Below are positions 44,985 through 53,926 of a stretch of 64,000 bases of DNA, one piece after another. The position numbers and the translations under genes were made by a program. This DNA is from Sinomicrobium kalidii. GTDB taxonomy: Bacteria > Bacteroidota > Bacteroidia > Flavobacteriales > Flavobacteriaceae. The number at the start of each line of letters is the position of its first letter. The stretch's first letter is position 1. The stretch spans positions 4,942,501 through 5,006,500 of the forward strand of contig NZ_CP089211.1 of assembly GCF_021183825.1 (NCBI RefSeq). Direction: 5' to 3'. The notes below the pieces were generated by a model. That model was not told where the DNA came from, made no database searches, and saw nothing but the letters and a program-made list of their open reading frames with translations.

Positions 44985-46582
44985 TCATCAAATTGCGGGC
45001 AGGGAGAAAAACAGTTCTGAAGAAAACAGGGGTAGCATATCTCTTTGTTTTTAGCTTAACGGGATTGGCATTTTTAAGCTGTAAGGGCGAAAAAAAAGAA
45101 ACGGCACAGGTAGAAAAAGCACAACAAAAACCTAACGTGGTCGTCCTTTATATGGACGATCTGGGCTATGGCGACCTTGGGTGTTATGGTGCCACGGAGA
45201 TACAGACGCCCCATATAGACAGACTGGCTGCCGGAGGTGTTCGTTTTACCGATGGCTATGCCACATCGGCTACCTGTACACCGAGCAGGTATGCCATTTT
45301 AACCGGGATGTACCCCTGGCGCAACAAAAATGCGAAGATCTTACCGGGAACGGCCCCCCTGTTAATTTCAACGACTCAGAAAACCCTGCCGAAGATGTTT
45401 AAATCACAGGGATATGCTACGGGCATTGTCGGCAAGTGGCATCTGGGGCTGGGAACGGGCCATGTTAACTGGAACGAACATATTTCGCCGGGCCCCAATG
45501 AGGTGGGGTTTGAGTCCTCCTATATCATGGCCGCTACACAGGACCGCGTACCTACGGTATATATAAAAGACGGCAATGTGGTCGGGCTGGACCCGGAAGA
45601 TCCCATAGAAGTGAACTATGAAGAAAATTTTGAAGGTGAACCCACGGCAATTTCAAACCCGGAAATGTTAAGGATGACCTGGCATCACGGCCATAATAAC
45701 AGTATTGTCAACGGCATTCCCCGGATAGGCTATATGAAAGGCGGGGAAGCCGCAAAATGGAAAGATGAGGATATGGCAGACCATTTCCTGGAAAAAGCGC
45801 AGGCCTATGTAAAAGAACACAAAGACCAGCCTTTCTTTTTGTACTATGCGCTGCAACAACCGCATGTGCCGAGGACACCACATCCCCGCTTTGCCGGGAA
45901 GTCCGGTCTGGGCCCGCGCGGAGATGTTATTGTGGAGGCCGATTGGGTCATCGGTGAATTTATAAAGACCCTCGAAGAAGAGGGCGTGTTGGAAAACACC
46001 CTGATTGTTTTTACCAGTGATAACGGCCCGGTGTTAAATGACGGCTATAATGACAATGCCGTGGAAAAATCAGGCGACCACGATCCTAAAGGCGGTCTAA
46101 GAGGTGGTAAGTACAGCCTGTTTGAAGCAGGTACAAGGGTTCCTTTTATTACCTATTGGAAAGGAAAAATTCAGCCGAAGGTCTCGGATGCCATGGTCAG
46201 CCAGCTCGATCTGTTCTCATCCCTGGCAGAGTTGGCCGGGGCAGAAGACCATACCGAAGATAGTAAAGACCTGTTGCCTGTTTTATTGGGAGAAAGTGTA
46301 GAAGGCCGGGAATCCCTGGTCATAGAAGCAACCTCCAGAACGGCCTTCAGAAAGGGAGACTGGCTGATGATCCCTCCCTATAACGGCCCGGCTGTTAACA
46401 AAAAGGTGAATATTGAATTGGGAAATTCAACCGAATTTCAACTGTACAATTTAAAGGATGATAAGGGACAGCAAAACAATCTGGCAAAAGCAGCTCCGGA
46501 GCAACTGGAAGCAATGTTAAAAGATTTTGAGGCTATTCGGGGAAAAGACTATCATAAAATTCAACAACTAGAACTAAAATAA
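44981..46582 (+). CDS. Family S1 sulfatase, lipoprotein (second of pair)
   Basis: The 533-residue protein has a lipobox (GLAFLSCKGEK). Sulfatase blocks are NVVVLYMDDLGYGDLGCYGATEI, the formylglycine motif C99-T-P-S-R in SATCTPSRYAILTGMYPWR, VGKWHLGLG and FTSDNGPVLNDGY. The sequence differs clearly from the other two sulfatases of the locus, so the three probably act on different sulfate positions or sugars. It is the last gene of the plus-strand operon. Confidence 0.93.
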   Translation: MIIKLRAGRKTVLKKTGVAYLFVFSLTGLAFLSCKGEKKETAQVEKAQQKPNVVVLYMDDLGYGDLGCYGATEIQTPHIDRLAAGGVRFTDGYATSATCTPSRYAILTGMYPWRNKNAKILPGTAPLLISTTQKTLPKMFKSQGYATGIVGKWHLGLGTGHVNWNEHISPGPNEVGFESSYIMAATQDRVPTVYIKDGNVVGLDPEDPIEVNYEENFEGEPTAISNPEMLRMTWHHGHNNSIVNGIPRIGYMKGGEAAKWKDEDMADHFLEKAQAYVKEHKDQPFFLYYALQQPHVPRTPHPRFAGKSGLGPRGDVIVEADWVIGEFIKTLEEEGVLENTLIVFTSDNGPVLNDGYNDNAVEKSGDHDPKGGLRGGKYSLFEAGTRVPFITYWKGKIQPKVSDAMVSQLDLFSSLAELAGAEDHTEDSKDLLPVLLGESVEGRESLVIEATSRTAFRKGDWLMIPPYNGPAVNKKVNIELGNSTEFQLYNLKDDKGQQNNLAKAAPEQLEAMLKDFEAIRGKDYHKIQQLELK

Positions 46583-46936
46583 TAAAGGCGAGCAGACTAA
46601 AAATAGATTTTCTATAATGTACCGTTTTTGTCTTGAACAAAATTATAAAGAAGCTTTTGTTTTTAGCACAGAGTTTATGCATTATGTCCCTGTAATTTAT
46701 CAAAATAAGAGGGGAAGAGGTAAAGACACGAATGGATATCATAGAAGCAATTTTTTCAAGACTCTATTTGAGCTTGTTTGATTTTGTTATATTCTGAAAC
46801 AGAATAGGGCTAAATATACCGTATAGAAAGCTAAAACAGCCGTTATAGGTGTCCTAATCGGTGTTCTATTTGAAAAGGTGAGGCATAAGGAACTGATTTT
46901 TTATAGGAGTGTAGGGGGATTCGAATCCTGTCACCA
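46583..46936. other. Gene-free gap between PUL 2 and the integrase relic
   Basis: No convincing gene is seen in this AT-rich gap. At 46915-46936 lies GGGGGATTCGAATCCTGTCACC, which looks like the T-arm and 3' part of a tRNA, right where homology of the neighbouring integrase relic to its intact relative stops. It may be a scar of an older tRNA-targeted integration. Confidence 0.4.
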
Positions 46937-48028
46937 TTAGCCAAAGTTACGGAAGGTAGTGGCAAAAGTATGCCGGGCAGAATGAAAGGTGATACTTTTG
47001 GGTATCTCACAGATTTTCATGATCGTTTTAAGATAGCTGTTCATCTTTTGATTGGCGTATAGCGGCAACAACAATCCTTTTGCGACACTCTCCGGGCTGT
47101 CCTTGTATTTTTGGACGATCTCCTTTGCTTTGGGCAGAAGGAGGATTTTAACCGTTTCGTTGGTCTTGGCACGCTTTGTATGTATCCAAAGATTGCCATT
47201 GATGCCTTTTAATATCCGGTCTTTGGTTAACTCCATGACATCAATGTATGCCAGCCCCGTATAACAGCTAAATACAAAAATATCCCGTACACGTTCCAAA
47301 GTCTTGTTTTAAAGATCAGTTGTTTCTAACTGTTGGAGTTCGTGTTCGGTCAGGTACTGCCGGTCGGTCTTGGTGAATTTTAACTGGAATTTCCGGAAAG
47401 GGTCTTTTTCCAGCCATTCCAGTTTTAAGGCCAGGTTCATCATTTTCCGCACCCGTTCCAGGTGTTTCATCGTGCCGTTGTTGTTCTGCTGTTTCCGGGT
47501 TTTGGGCTTGCAGGTGCGTAAATAGTATTCAAAATCCGTAATAAAGCGATAGTTCAATTGTTTGAGGTAGATGTCATTTACCTTTAGTTTCTCCTTTAAA
47601 AACGCTTTCAGGTACTTCTCCGTAGTGTAGTAGTTTTTCATGGTGCCCGGCTTTAAGGTATGCACCATACTTTCGTTATGATAGGTAACAAGTTGCATCA
47701 GGGTTTTTTGCTGCTCGTCCTCGCCGAGAAACCGTTTTTTAATAGCATCGGGAGTGATGACTTTAAGTTCGCTCAATAATTGCTTGTGGCAATCGAGTAG
47801 CTGGCTGTACACTTCATCCAGATAAGCGTTAAGCCGACGGTTCTCGGGGGAGTAGCCCTTTGCCCGGTCTTTGGCATTATCCCAAAGGTCAGCTTCAACG
47901 GAACGCTTTAAACTGATCTCCGCACGGCGGCTGTTGACCGTAATACGTGTATAAATTTTTAAACCCTGTGGATTTTTGCCGAATTTCCGGGTGAAGAAGA
48001 TCACACCGAATGTACTGTTTGTTTTCAT
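46937..48028 (-). pseudogene. Tyrosine integrase relic
   Basis: The sequence is closely related to the intact integrase at 60202-61473. The N-terminal arm and core-binding parts (48028-47312) end at an in-frame TAA (47309-47311) after LQQLETTDL. The same frame then continues with the catalytic domain, LERVRDIFVFSCYTGLAYIDV (first Arg region) and FHSARHTFATT (HxxR). After that, a 4-nt insertion shifts the frame (VTLANGD continues in another frame). The tail with the catalytic tyrosine is missing. It is therefore inactive, and marks the left neighbour of the tRNA-Pro island. Confidence 0.9.
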
Positions 48029-48249
48029 GGCTTCGTCTTAAATTGCACATCATTTTTTTGTAAAGACGAAAGTCAAACCACCACTAATTACCTCAAAGAT
48101 AAGATAATAACCTTAAAAATGCTCACCAATTTGCACACCGAATTGCACACCTTTTAGGTGATTTCAGATGATTTCAGTTCATATCATAAAAAAATGAAAA
48201 GCACTGAAAATCATACGATTAACAGTGCTTTGTGAGCTATTGATATAGC

Positions 48250-48266
48250 CTTTGTCGGGGTGACTG
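48250..48266 (+). other. Left att repeat of the island
   Basis: CTTTGTCGGGGTGACTG is identical to 61697-61713, where it covers the 3' end of the tRNA-Pro gene and 5 bp beyond. The next bases differ, so this is the short duplicated core left by site-specific integration. Confidence 0.85.
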
Positions 48267-48326
48267 AAGTCAGTGCCGACCTTATATGTTTTTAAATATC
48301 AAAAAGTTACTCCCGTTTTAAATTTT

Positions 48327-48350
48327 CAGGTAACCGAATAGGTAACTTTT
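48327..48350 (+). repeat. 24-bp repeat inside the left island end
   Basis: The sequence contains GGTAACCGAATAGGTAAC, itself a direct repeat of GGTAAC. A 24-bp identical copy in the same orientation lies at 61579-61602 inside the other end. The layout fits arm-type integrase binding sites. Confidence 0.7.
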
Positions 48351-48451
48351 GTGTTGATATGACTTGGTTTTATTTAAGGTAAATATAAGAAATTCAGAAG
48401 AATAAATAAAGCCATTTTCTTATAAATTATAATAAGGGTAAATAGCAACTA

Positions 48452-49837
48452 TTACATCTCATTGTTAAAGGTAGTACAATGGTTGCCAGTGATGTACTTC
48501 ATCTTTAAATTTTCCACAAATTTTTCTAAGTCTTCATTATACTTAATTTCAATTAAAGTACAGCCATTAGATTTACATTTATTTCGTTTTATTCTATCTC
48601 TTCTTTGCGTTTCTAACAGGCCATTTCTGCCACCGAAAAAGGGTACTGGCTCATAGTGCTGTTTTCCATTGTACTCGATTGCAATATTTAATTCTTTAAT
48701 AAATATATCAATTCGTTGTCTTCCTAACCAATCGGGGCTATATTGGGAGATAACTTCGTAATTTTTAAAAGCGTGTTGAATTAAATTAAATAAGCGACTT
48801 TCATTGTATAAGCTCCCAACAATATTAAATCCTTTTTGAGCTCTTATTTTGTTTTCAATATTCCTGAGATTTTTCTTTAACCTTTTATAATATTCACGTA
48901 TGAGTTTTTCGCTCATGTTAACTTTTTCAAGCCTTTCTTTGACTACTGTGCTTATACCCCTTGTAGAATTAGTAGACATCCATCGTTCCAATGTCTTTAT
49001 TCCTAAGATATCAAGTTTAAATTCCGGGTATAAACCCTTAAAGTTTATGGAATCCTTCAGAAAGGCTATTTCGAAAAAAATATCAATTTCTTCATCTGAT
49101 AAAGAAAAAATGAAGTCTCTGAATTCATTCATTTCAATTATTTGCTGAGTACTGTCAGAAATTTTTATTTTTAGGGATGGAGATGTTAAGTATAATATGG
49201 AAAGAGGGATTGAGTTATTTTTTAAAGTACAATTAATTAAATCCGTTTTATCAATTTTCACATTATCAATAATAGAGAATAAGGTCAGCTGAAAAGGGTT
49301 AAATAATTTCAAAGTGTCTAAGGCTTTGAAGATATCACTTTCGGTCGCTTGCGATCTAATTAAAAATTGAATTCTTTCCGAATCTGTGTACCACAGGTTT
49401 TTTGAGAAAGTATCTGCATAGATCCTATCAAACCAAACAAGATCTTCAAACGTTTTTAATTTATTGAATAGCTTCAAAGTATAAAAGCTATAACGAACTA
49501 ATGAATTTTGATTTTTTATAAAGATTGGGTTCCCATTTGGAACAATTAATACTTCAACAAACCTATGCCCATCTCTATTCTGATAAACTCGCGAACATGG
49601 ATAACATGAGTTCTCGCTTATGAGATAATTTTTATTTTCAAAATTAATAAGATCAAAAACCTCGTTATCCTGATTTGTAAAACCAATAGGCGATTTGTTA
49701 AGGTGTAAATCTTTGATTTCTAATTTTTTTCCATTTAAAGAGTGATACTCAGAAAATGTATTCATCTCTTTATGGATTTTTTTCAAATCTATACCCAGGA
49801 TATTCGAATAACAATTTTTGATTAGCTTTTTTTTCAT
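48452..49837 (-). CDS. Unknown protein with C-terminal PD-(D/E)XK-type nuclease domain
   Basis: The product is about 461 residues from the ATG at 49837; an ATG five codons upstream is possible. The first 330 residues match nothing I recognise. The C-terminal ~120 residues resemble Vsr/homing-type nucleases: NESRLFNLIQHAF (Glu), RQRIDIFIKELNIAIEYNGKQHY (Asp and E-x-N-x-K-like site), a glycine-rich FFGGRNG loop, and RRDRIKRNKCKSNGCTLIEIKY. It stands alone on the minus strand as the first cargo gene inside the island's left end. That suggests a defence or DNA-processing role, which is inference. Confidence 0.7.
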   Translation of the reverse strand: MKKKLIKNCYSNILGIDLKKIHKEMNTFSEYHSLNGKKLEIKDLHLNKSPIGFTNQDNEVFDLINFENKNYLISENSCYPCSRVYQNRDGHRFVEVLIVPNGNPIFIKNQNSLVRYSFYTLKLFNKLKTFEDLVWFDRIYADTFSKNLWYTDSERIQFLIRSQATESDIFKALDTLKLFNPFQLTLFSIIDNVKIDKTDLINCTLKNNSIPLSILYLTSPSLKIKISDSTQQIIEMNEFRDFIFSLSDEEIDIFFEIAFLKDSINFKGLYPEFKLDILGIKTLERWMSTNSTRGISTVVKERLEKVNMSEKLIREYYKRLKKNLRNIENKIRAQKGFNIVGSLYNESRLFNLIQHAFKNYEVISQYSPDWLGRQRIDIFIKELNIAIEYNGKQHYEPVPFFGGRNGLLETQRRDRIKRNKCKSNGCTLIEIKYNEDLEKFVENLKMKYITGNHCTTFNNEM

Positions 49838-49928
49838 TTCAAAAAGGTACAACGGTCTCGGCTTTGAGTAATCGGAACAACATTAACTTTTGACAGTACA
49901 TATACCAAATTTAAAACTTCTATTTTTA

Positions 49929-50249
49929 CTATTTCTTTTTCAATATGAAACTATCATCTATAATACCTCCATACTTTTTTTCAACCAATGTAAAGAATTC
50001 TGAAAGTTTTACGCCTTTATTAAAACAAATGGTATTTAAAGTATGTAAAGGTATATTATAACCGTCTTCTTCTATTATTTTTTCAATGACGTGATAGTTG
50101 ACACCGTAAATTTTCCCGTACTCTCTCAAGGATTTTTCGCCCGAAAACCATTCGTGAGCCAGGTATTTACACACATACTTATCTATTCGAAATACCTTTT
50201 TTGATTTCTTGTCTGTAGTATTACCTTTTTGTAGGTTTTTGTCAGCCAT
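49929..50249 (-). CDS. Small helix-turn-helix protein
   Basis: The 106-residue protein has a basic N-terminal tail and a helical core with SLREYGKIYGVNYHVIEKIIEEDGYNIPLHTLNTICFNKGVKLSEFF, which fits an XRE-like helix-turn-helix fold. Such short regulators often sit beside integrase-borne cargo. It lies between the nuclease gene and the divergent HEPN operon and could control either. Confidence 0.6.
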   Translation of the reverse strand: MADKNLQKGNTTDKKSKKVFRIDKYVCKYLAHEWFSGEKSLREYGKIYGVNYHVIEKIIEEDGYNIPLHTLNTICFNKGVKLSEFFTLVEKKYGGIIDDSFILKKK

Positions 50250-50377
50250 AATAACAAAAGAAAGTATTATTGATCTCTTTTTTGAGAGCGAACACTCTCA
50301 TTTTAATATTTTTTATTATATTTGTTTTAGATAAACATATATTTGTGATTCTTCTATAAAGAAAATATTAGAAGCAA

Positions 50378-50733
50378 TTGCTTAGAATCTCGCCTTTGAA
50401 AACTGGTAATTTTTATGGAAACGAGATGATGAGTAGATTTGCTCACGACCCGGGCGTGGGCTCTCTTATCGTTTCCAAGGTATACCAGTACCCCAAAGGC
50501 GTTAAGTTGAGTTCCACGCCTATTTCTTTTGTTGTAACTCTTCTTCTCTATGGCAACGCTTTCTACAGTATTTTTTGGAGTTTTCGCATCTTAAAGCATA
50601 ACGGGGCAGTTTTGTCCTGTTATTTTGGGGTAGTATGAAAGGAGGGAGGACGCTCTTTCCTTTCTTTAAAATACTACACTCATATCGCTACTACTACCTC
50701 TATACCTTTTCATTAATCTTAAAAGCACTACCA
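50378..50733 (+). ncRNA. Possible structured leader before the HEPN operon
   Basis: This stretch holds a hairpin, GCTCACG-ACCCGGG-CGTGGGC at 50441-50461, followed by CTCTCTTATCGTTTCC and several short inverted parts. A frame of 86 codons crosses it, but has no ribosome-binding site or recognisable domain. An untranslated leader or small RNA is more plausible than a protein, with low certainty. Confidence 0.3.
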
Positions 50734-51054
50734 ATGGAAAGTGAAGAGATCAAAAAACTGATAAACAGCCGGGAACCTATCGCCATCGTCAGGTATTTTG
50801 AATGGACTATTTTCTCTAAAAGTTACACTAATGTCAGGTATTCACTGTTACGTATAAACAGTGAATATAACGACATCGACGAAGTAGACATCCCTTTTGA
50901 TACGGTTTTCTTTGTAATGTCAAAGCTGAACAGTTTTGAAAAAGTTTTTCACCGGGATGATGGGACAGTTTGGGAGCGTATGGCTTTCCGGGAAAAAGCA
51001 AAAGCACTCGTGCCAAGACCAAAGATCGTCAAACTGATAAATTCATGCCCATGA
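50734..51054 (+). CDS. Small protein of unknown function, HEPN operon
   Basis: The ATG at 50734 (MESEEIKKLINSREP) gives 106 residues; the frame extends upstream, but the added residues are hydrophobic and look like leader sequence. The protein is soluble, with FEWTIFSKSYTNVRYSLLRINSEYNDIDEVDIPFDTVFFVM and a basic C terminus. I recognise no family. Its stop codon overlaps the HEPN gene start (ATGA at 51051), so the two products are made together and may interact. Confidence 0.7.
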   Translation: MESEEIKKLINSREPIAIVRYFEWTIFSKSYTNVRYSLLRINSEYNDIDEVDIPFDTVFFVMSKLNSFEKVFHRDDGTVWERMAFREKAKALVPRPKIVKLINSCP

Positions 51055-52187
51055 AATTATCCATACCGCAAATCATCGATAAAATAGTTAATCTTTTGGA
51101 AGTTCAGTATATCTATCTTTCAAAGGTGAAGATAAAAGGAGAGGAGAAACCATTTTTACTCATACTTTGGCGGGAAGGTAGTTCCGGGCTATCAAATGAC
51201 CTGGCTCCGTTGGTACACCGGGTGTTTCAGGAACATACCGATGTTTTATTCCGAACCTATGCCCTGTCATTTGCCGAACGGCAACTACGGGAAGGCAACC
51301 TCTTTTTTATTGATGCCTGTAAACCGGAAAACCTTAAATACAGCATTCCCGGCCAACACCTTCCTACACTTACCGAGGGTATGGATATGCAAAAAGCGCT
51401 CGAAGTAGCCAAAGACCGTTTTCAGAAGGAATACACCAAAGCCGCCGACTTTAAAGAAGGCGCTTTATTCTATATTAAAAGGGAAAATTATGTACAAGCG
51501 GCTTTTATGCTGCACCAATCGATAGAGTTAACTTACCGTCTTACAGAATTGCTGGCCATTGGCAAAGAAAAGGTGTGTCATAGCATTGCCAATCACCAAA
51601 AGTATATCAAAGCATTTATCCCGGAACTGGGTGCATTATTCCGCCCGGAAGAAGAAACTGCACTTTTACAGCTATTGGACGATGCCTATAAAGGGGTGCG
51701 TTATGGTTCGGATTATCATATTACCCCGGAGCAAATAAACGAGATACATACAAAATCAGAAACACAATTGGCCATTGTCAAAGAACTATTCAACACCAAG
51801 TGGGAAGCCTGTAAAAAAGAAGCTGTTGAAAAGAAAAAGGAAAATCCAACTACACCCCTCAAAGATAACAACGAGATCAGGAAAAAAATCCAGAGACTGG
51901 CAGGAATGAAGTTGAAAAAACTATCCCCGAACTCGGATAAACTCTATTATAAAACAGACTTTCTGGTCAATGGTCCCGCAGATGTGCTTTATAATGCCGC
52001 TGGGATTATGAAGGTGTGTATCATTGCTTTGGAATATGCTGACGGCAAATTTTCTGACCTTATTCCCCAACCACATATCAATATACAAACGGCGTTGGAA
52101 CACGCTTTACAGCTATTGCCTTTTGAGGAAATAGAGCGCCTGGAAGAGATTTTGGAAGAACATATCAGATTTTCAGGTGATTGTTAG
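51051..52187 (+). CDS. HEPN-domain protein
   Basis: The product is about 378 residues when started at the overlapping ATG at 51051; another ATG lies at 51045. The N-terminal ~110 residues resemble a nucleotidyltransferase-like fold (IIDKIVNLLEVQYIYLSKVK, FLLILWREGSS) but lack the catalytic GSxxxGxxSDxD. The HEPN part (about 120-260) has AADFKEGALFYIKRENYVQAAFMLHQSIELTYRLTELL, and RYGSDYHI supplies the Rx4-6H-type motif. HEPN proteins are often RNases in toxin, defence or transposon-linked systems. Whether this one is active is unknown. Confidence 0.8.
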   Translation: MKLSIPQIIDKIVNLLEVQYIYLSKVKIKGEEKPFLLILWREGSSGLSNDLAPLVHRVFQEHTDVLFRTYALSFAERQLREGNLFFIDACKPENLKYSIPGQHLPTLTEGMDMQKALEVAKDRFQKEYTKAADFKEGALFYIKRENYVQAAFMLHQSIELTYRLTELLAIGKEKVCHSIANHQKYIKAFIPELGALFRPEEETALLQLLDDAYKGVRYGSDYHITPEQINEIHTKSETQLAIVKELFNTKWEACKKEAVEKKKENPTTPLKDNNEIRKKIQRLAGMKLKKLSPNSDKLYYKTDFLVNGPADVLYNAAGIMKVCIIALEYADGKFSDLIPQPHINIQTALEHALQLLPFEEIERLEEILEEHIRFSGDC

Positions 52188-52189
52188 CT

Positions 52190-52342
52190 ATGCATAAAGA
52201 TTGTTGCCATAAAAATTCTGATACGAATGTTAACCACTTAAAGACAACGGATTGGCTTCGGTTACCTTCTACTTGCTTTTTGTTTGGGATGATGGTCGGG
52301 GCGGTTATCATGGCGATTTTGGCTGTAATTTTTATTTGTTGA
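52190..52342 (+). CDS. Tiny single-span membrane protein
   Basis: A 50-codon frame starts 2 nt after the HEPN stop codon. It begins with a Cys/His-rich head (MHKDCCHKNSD) and ends in one hydrophobic segment (CFLFGMMVGAVIMAILAVIF). The tight coupling to the HEPN gene and the terminator right after it support a real gene. Its function is unknown. Confidence 0.55.
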   Translation: MHKDCCHKNSDTNVNHLKTTDWLRLPSTCFLFGMMVGAVIMAILAVIFIC

Positions 52343-52373
52343 TCTTTCCTTGTTTTTTGGTTCTCTATGGACC

Positions 52374-52425
52374 GGTTCCCGGCTTCTGTTTTTTTACAGA
52401 GGTCGGGATTTTTTTGGCATTACGG
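52374..52425 (+). terminator. Rho-independent terminator of the HEPN operon
   Basis: CCCGGCTTCTGT, a T-rich loop and ACAGAGGTCGGG form a 12-bp stem with one mismatch-like pair and one G-T pair, followed by ATTTTTTT. It lies 35 bp beyond the tiny membrane ORF. Confidence 0.8.
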
Positions 52426-52427
52426 AG

Positions 52428-52600
52428 AGCCGTAAGATTTATTTTGAAAATGAATTTACATTGGCGAAGCGAAATGTGATATACAAAATAATGAATTGTT
52501 ATATGAAAAAGTCATAAACTCTTATAACATGGGAGTATTTCAGAAATCGGGTTTGCTGTGGATTTGAAATAGTGAATTGCGTATATTTGAGTGTTGTAGG
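52428..52600 (+). repeat. Promoter-bearing intergenic repeat, copy 3 (short)
   Basis: The stretch is similar to 55888-56070 and, inverted, to 1608-1800. It shares AGCCGTAA(G/A)ATTTATTT, AATGAATTTA(C/T)ATTGGCG and GATATACAAAATAATGAAT. It ends in TATATTTG (52582-52589), 23 bp upstream of the zinc-ribbon gene start. Confidence 0.75.
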
Positions 52601-52611
52601 CAATTTGAAAA

Positions 52612-53205
52612 ATGAACAGATTTCAAGATAAGAATATAGGAATATACCATTTCGATAATAAAATTATTGTCGAATGCCCAAAATGTAGAAAACGTGCTAT
52701 TGTCACAAAAGATGAACCGAATAAATGGTTATCGCAACGGACTTTAAAATGCATGAATTGTTTCTATACGCAAAAGGGTCGAAAAATTTATTACCAAATA
52801 GAACTGAAAAGAAATTGTGTGGAATGTGGGAACGAAATAAATATAACTATCCCTAATGTAAATGAACAAAAAGAAACGATTATAGTAAAGTGTAAAAACT
52901 GTGGCGATACCCAAATACACAAACCGCGGAATATTGAACAGGTATGGAGATTCTTAAATATTGGTAAACCAACCGAGATGTATTTCGGACTTCCTCTATG
53001 GCTAACAGATAATTTTAAAGGCCATAATTTTTGGGCATTGAATTATGAGCATCTTACATACTTAAAAGAATATATTTCTGCTAGTTTAAGAGAAAGAAAT
53101 GGACGAACTGGATGGACAATAGTGGAAAAATTACCCGATTGGATTAAATCTGCAAAGAACAGAGATAAACTCTTAAAAGTAATAGAAAAATTAGAACGTA
53201 AATAA
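52612..53205 (+). CDS. Zinc-ribbon protein of unknown function
   Basis: The 197-residue protein has four CxxC pairs making two zinc ribbons in the first ~105 residues: ECPKCRK with LKCMNCFY, and NCVECGN with KCKNCGD. The C-terminal half is helical and aromatic (QVWRFLNIGKPTEMYFGLPLWLTDNFKGHNFWALNYEHL). It resembles a family of small Zn-ribbon proteins seen sporadically in bacteria, perhaps nucleic-acid binding. It is driven by the promoter in the repeat directly upstream. Confidence 0.75.
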   Translation: MNRFQDKNIGIYHFDNKIIVECPKCRKRAIVTKDEPNKWLSQRTLKCMNCFYTQKGRKIYYQIELKRNCVECGNEINITIPNVNEQKETIIVKCKNCGDTQIHKPRNIEQVWRFLNIGKPTEMYFGLPLWLTDNFKGHNFWALNYEHLTYLKEYISASLRERNGRTGWTIVEKLPDWIKSAKNRDKLLKVIEKLERK

Positions 53206-53353
53206 AAACTGCTTACAGCAATGAATTATCTGCTCCCGATTAAACTAAAAATTATCTAGGAATTTTCAGCTTAATTTATACTCGCAAAGTTAGGTGCCCC
53301 ACCTACTATAGCCGAAATCATTAGATGTAAGCCGAAAAACCCTCATAACTAAG

Positions 53354-53908
53354 ATGACAAAAAACATTTTCATAAATATTTGGTTGTTTATTCTAGTCCT
53401 CATTTTAGTTTCTCTATCAATTTGGGGAGTATTTTATATTGAAAATATTGATTCAAAAATTTCTGTTCTTGGAATAGTTGCTGTAATAGTTGCAGCTTTC
53501 ACTTCTGTGATGACTGTAAATATTAATAATAAAAAAACTCGCGAAAGAGAATATGAATTGCATCTCCTTAAAGAAAAGCAAAAAGTCTGTGAACATTTCT
53601 ACAATGCGCTTTTTGAAATTTTTAAAAGCGTAAAAAACAATCGTGATGGACTTACGAAAAAAACACTTGAAGAAATGTCGCTTTTCAAAAAAGGGTTAAT
53701 GAATTGGGGAAGTGAAGAGTTGATTAAAAAGTATCTTGAATACGAAGACAATCTTGATATTAATAAGGGCAATACTTTCGCTCTTTTAAACAATGCAAAT
53801 ATTTTTTTAAAAGAAATGCGGAAGGAACTCGGATTTAAGGATTCAAAGAAACTGAAATTAATGACTGTACTTTTGACAGCAGAAGCACGTGAAGAATTAG
53901 GCCAATAG
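53354..53908 (+). CDS. Two-span membrane protein of unknown function
   Basis: The 184-residue protein has two N-terminal membrane spans (about 8-28 and 37-57: IWLFILVLILVSLSIWGVF and VLGIVAVIVAAFTSVMTV) and a helical cytoplasmic tail (KKTREREYELHLLKEKQKVCEHFYNALFEIFKS). The layout, two spans followed by a long helix containing a FYNALFEIF-type segment, resembles the AbiC-like protein at 58000. It may belong to the same broad group, but I cannot assign a function. Confidence 0.65.
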   Translation: MTKNIFINIWLFILVLILVSLSIWGVFYIENIDSKISVLGIVAVIVAAFTSVMTVNINNKKTREREYELHLLKEKQKVCEHFYNALFEIFKSVKNNRDGLTKKTLEEMSLFKKGLMNWGSEELIKKYLEYEDNLDINKGNTFALLNNANIFLKEMRKELGFKDSKKLKLMTVLLTAEAREELGQ

Positions 53909-53926
53909 ACACATATAATAAAAAAA

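Noticed and set aside
19751..46582. Naming the PUL substrate as heparin or ulvan
   Set aside because: Lyase and sulfatase subfamilies cannot be fixed by eye, and the enzyme set fits several sulfated uronate glycans.
46915..46936. A functional tRNA gene
   Set aside because: Only a T-arm-like piece is present; no acceptor, D-arm or anticodon arm can be found around it.
50378..50638. 86-codon frame as a gene
   Set aside because: It has no ribosome-binding site or recognisable domain, and a GC-rich hairpin lies within it; a leader is more plausible.
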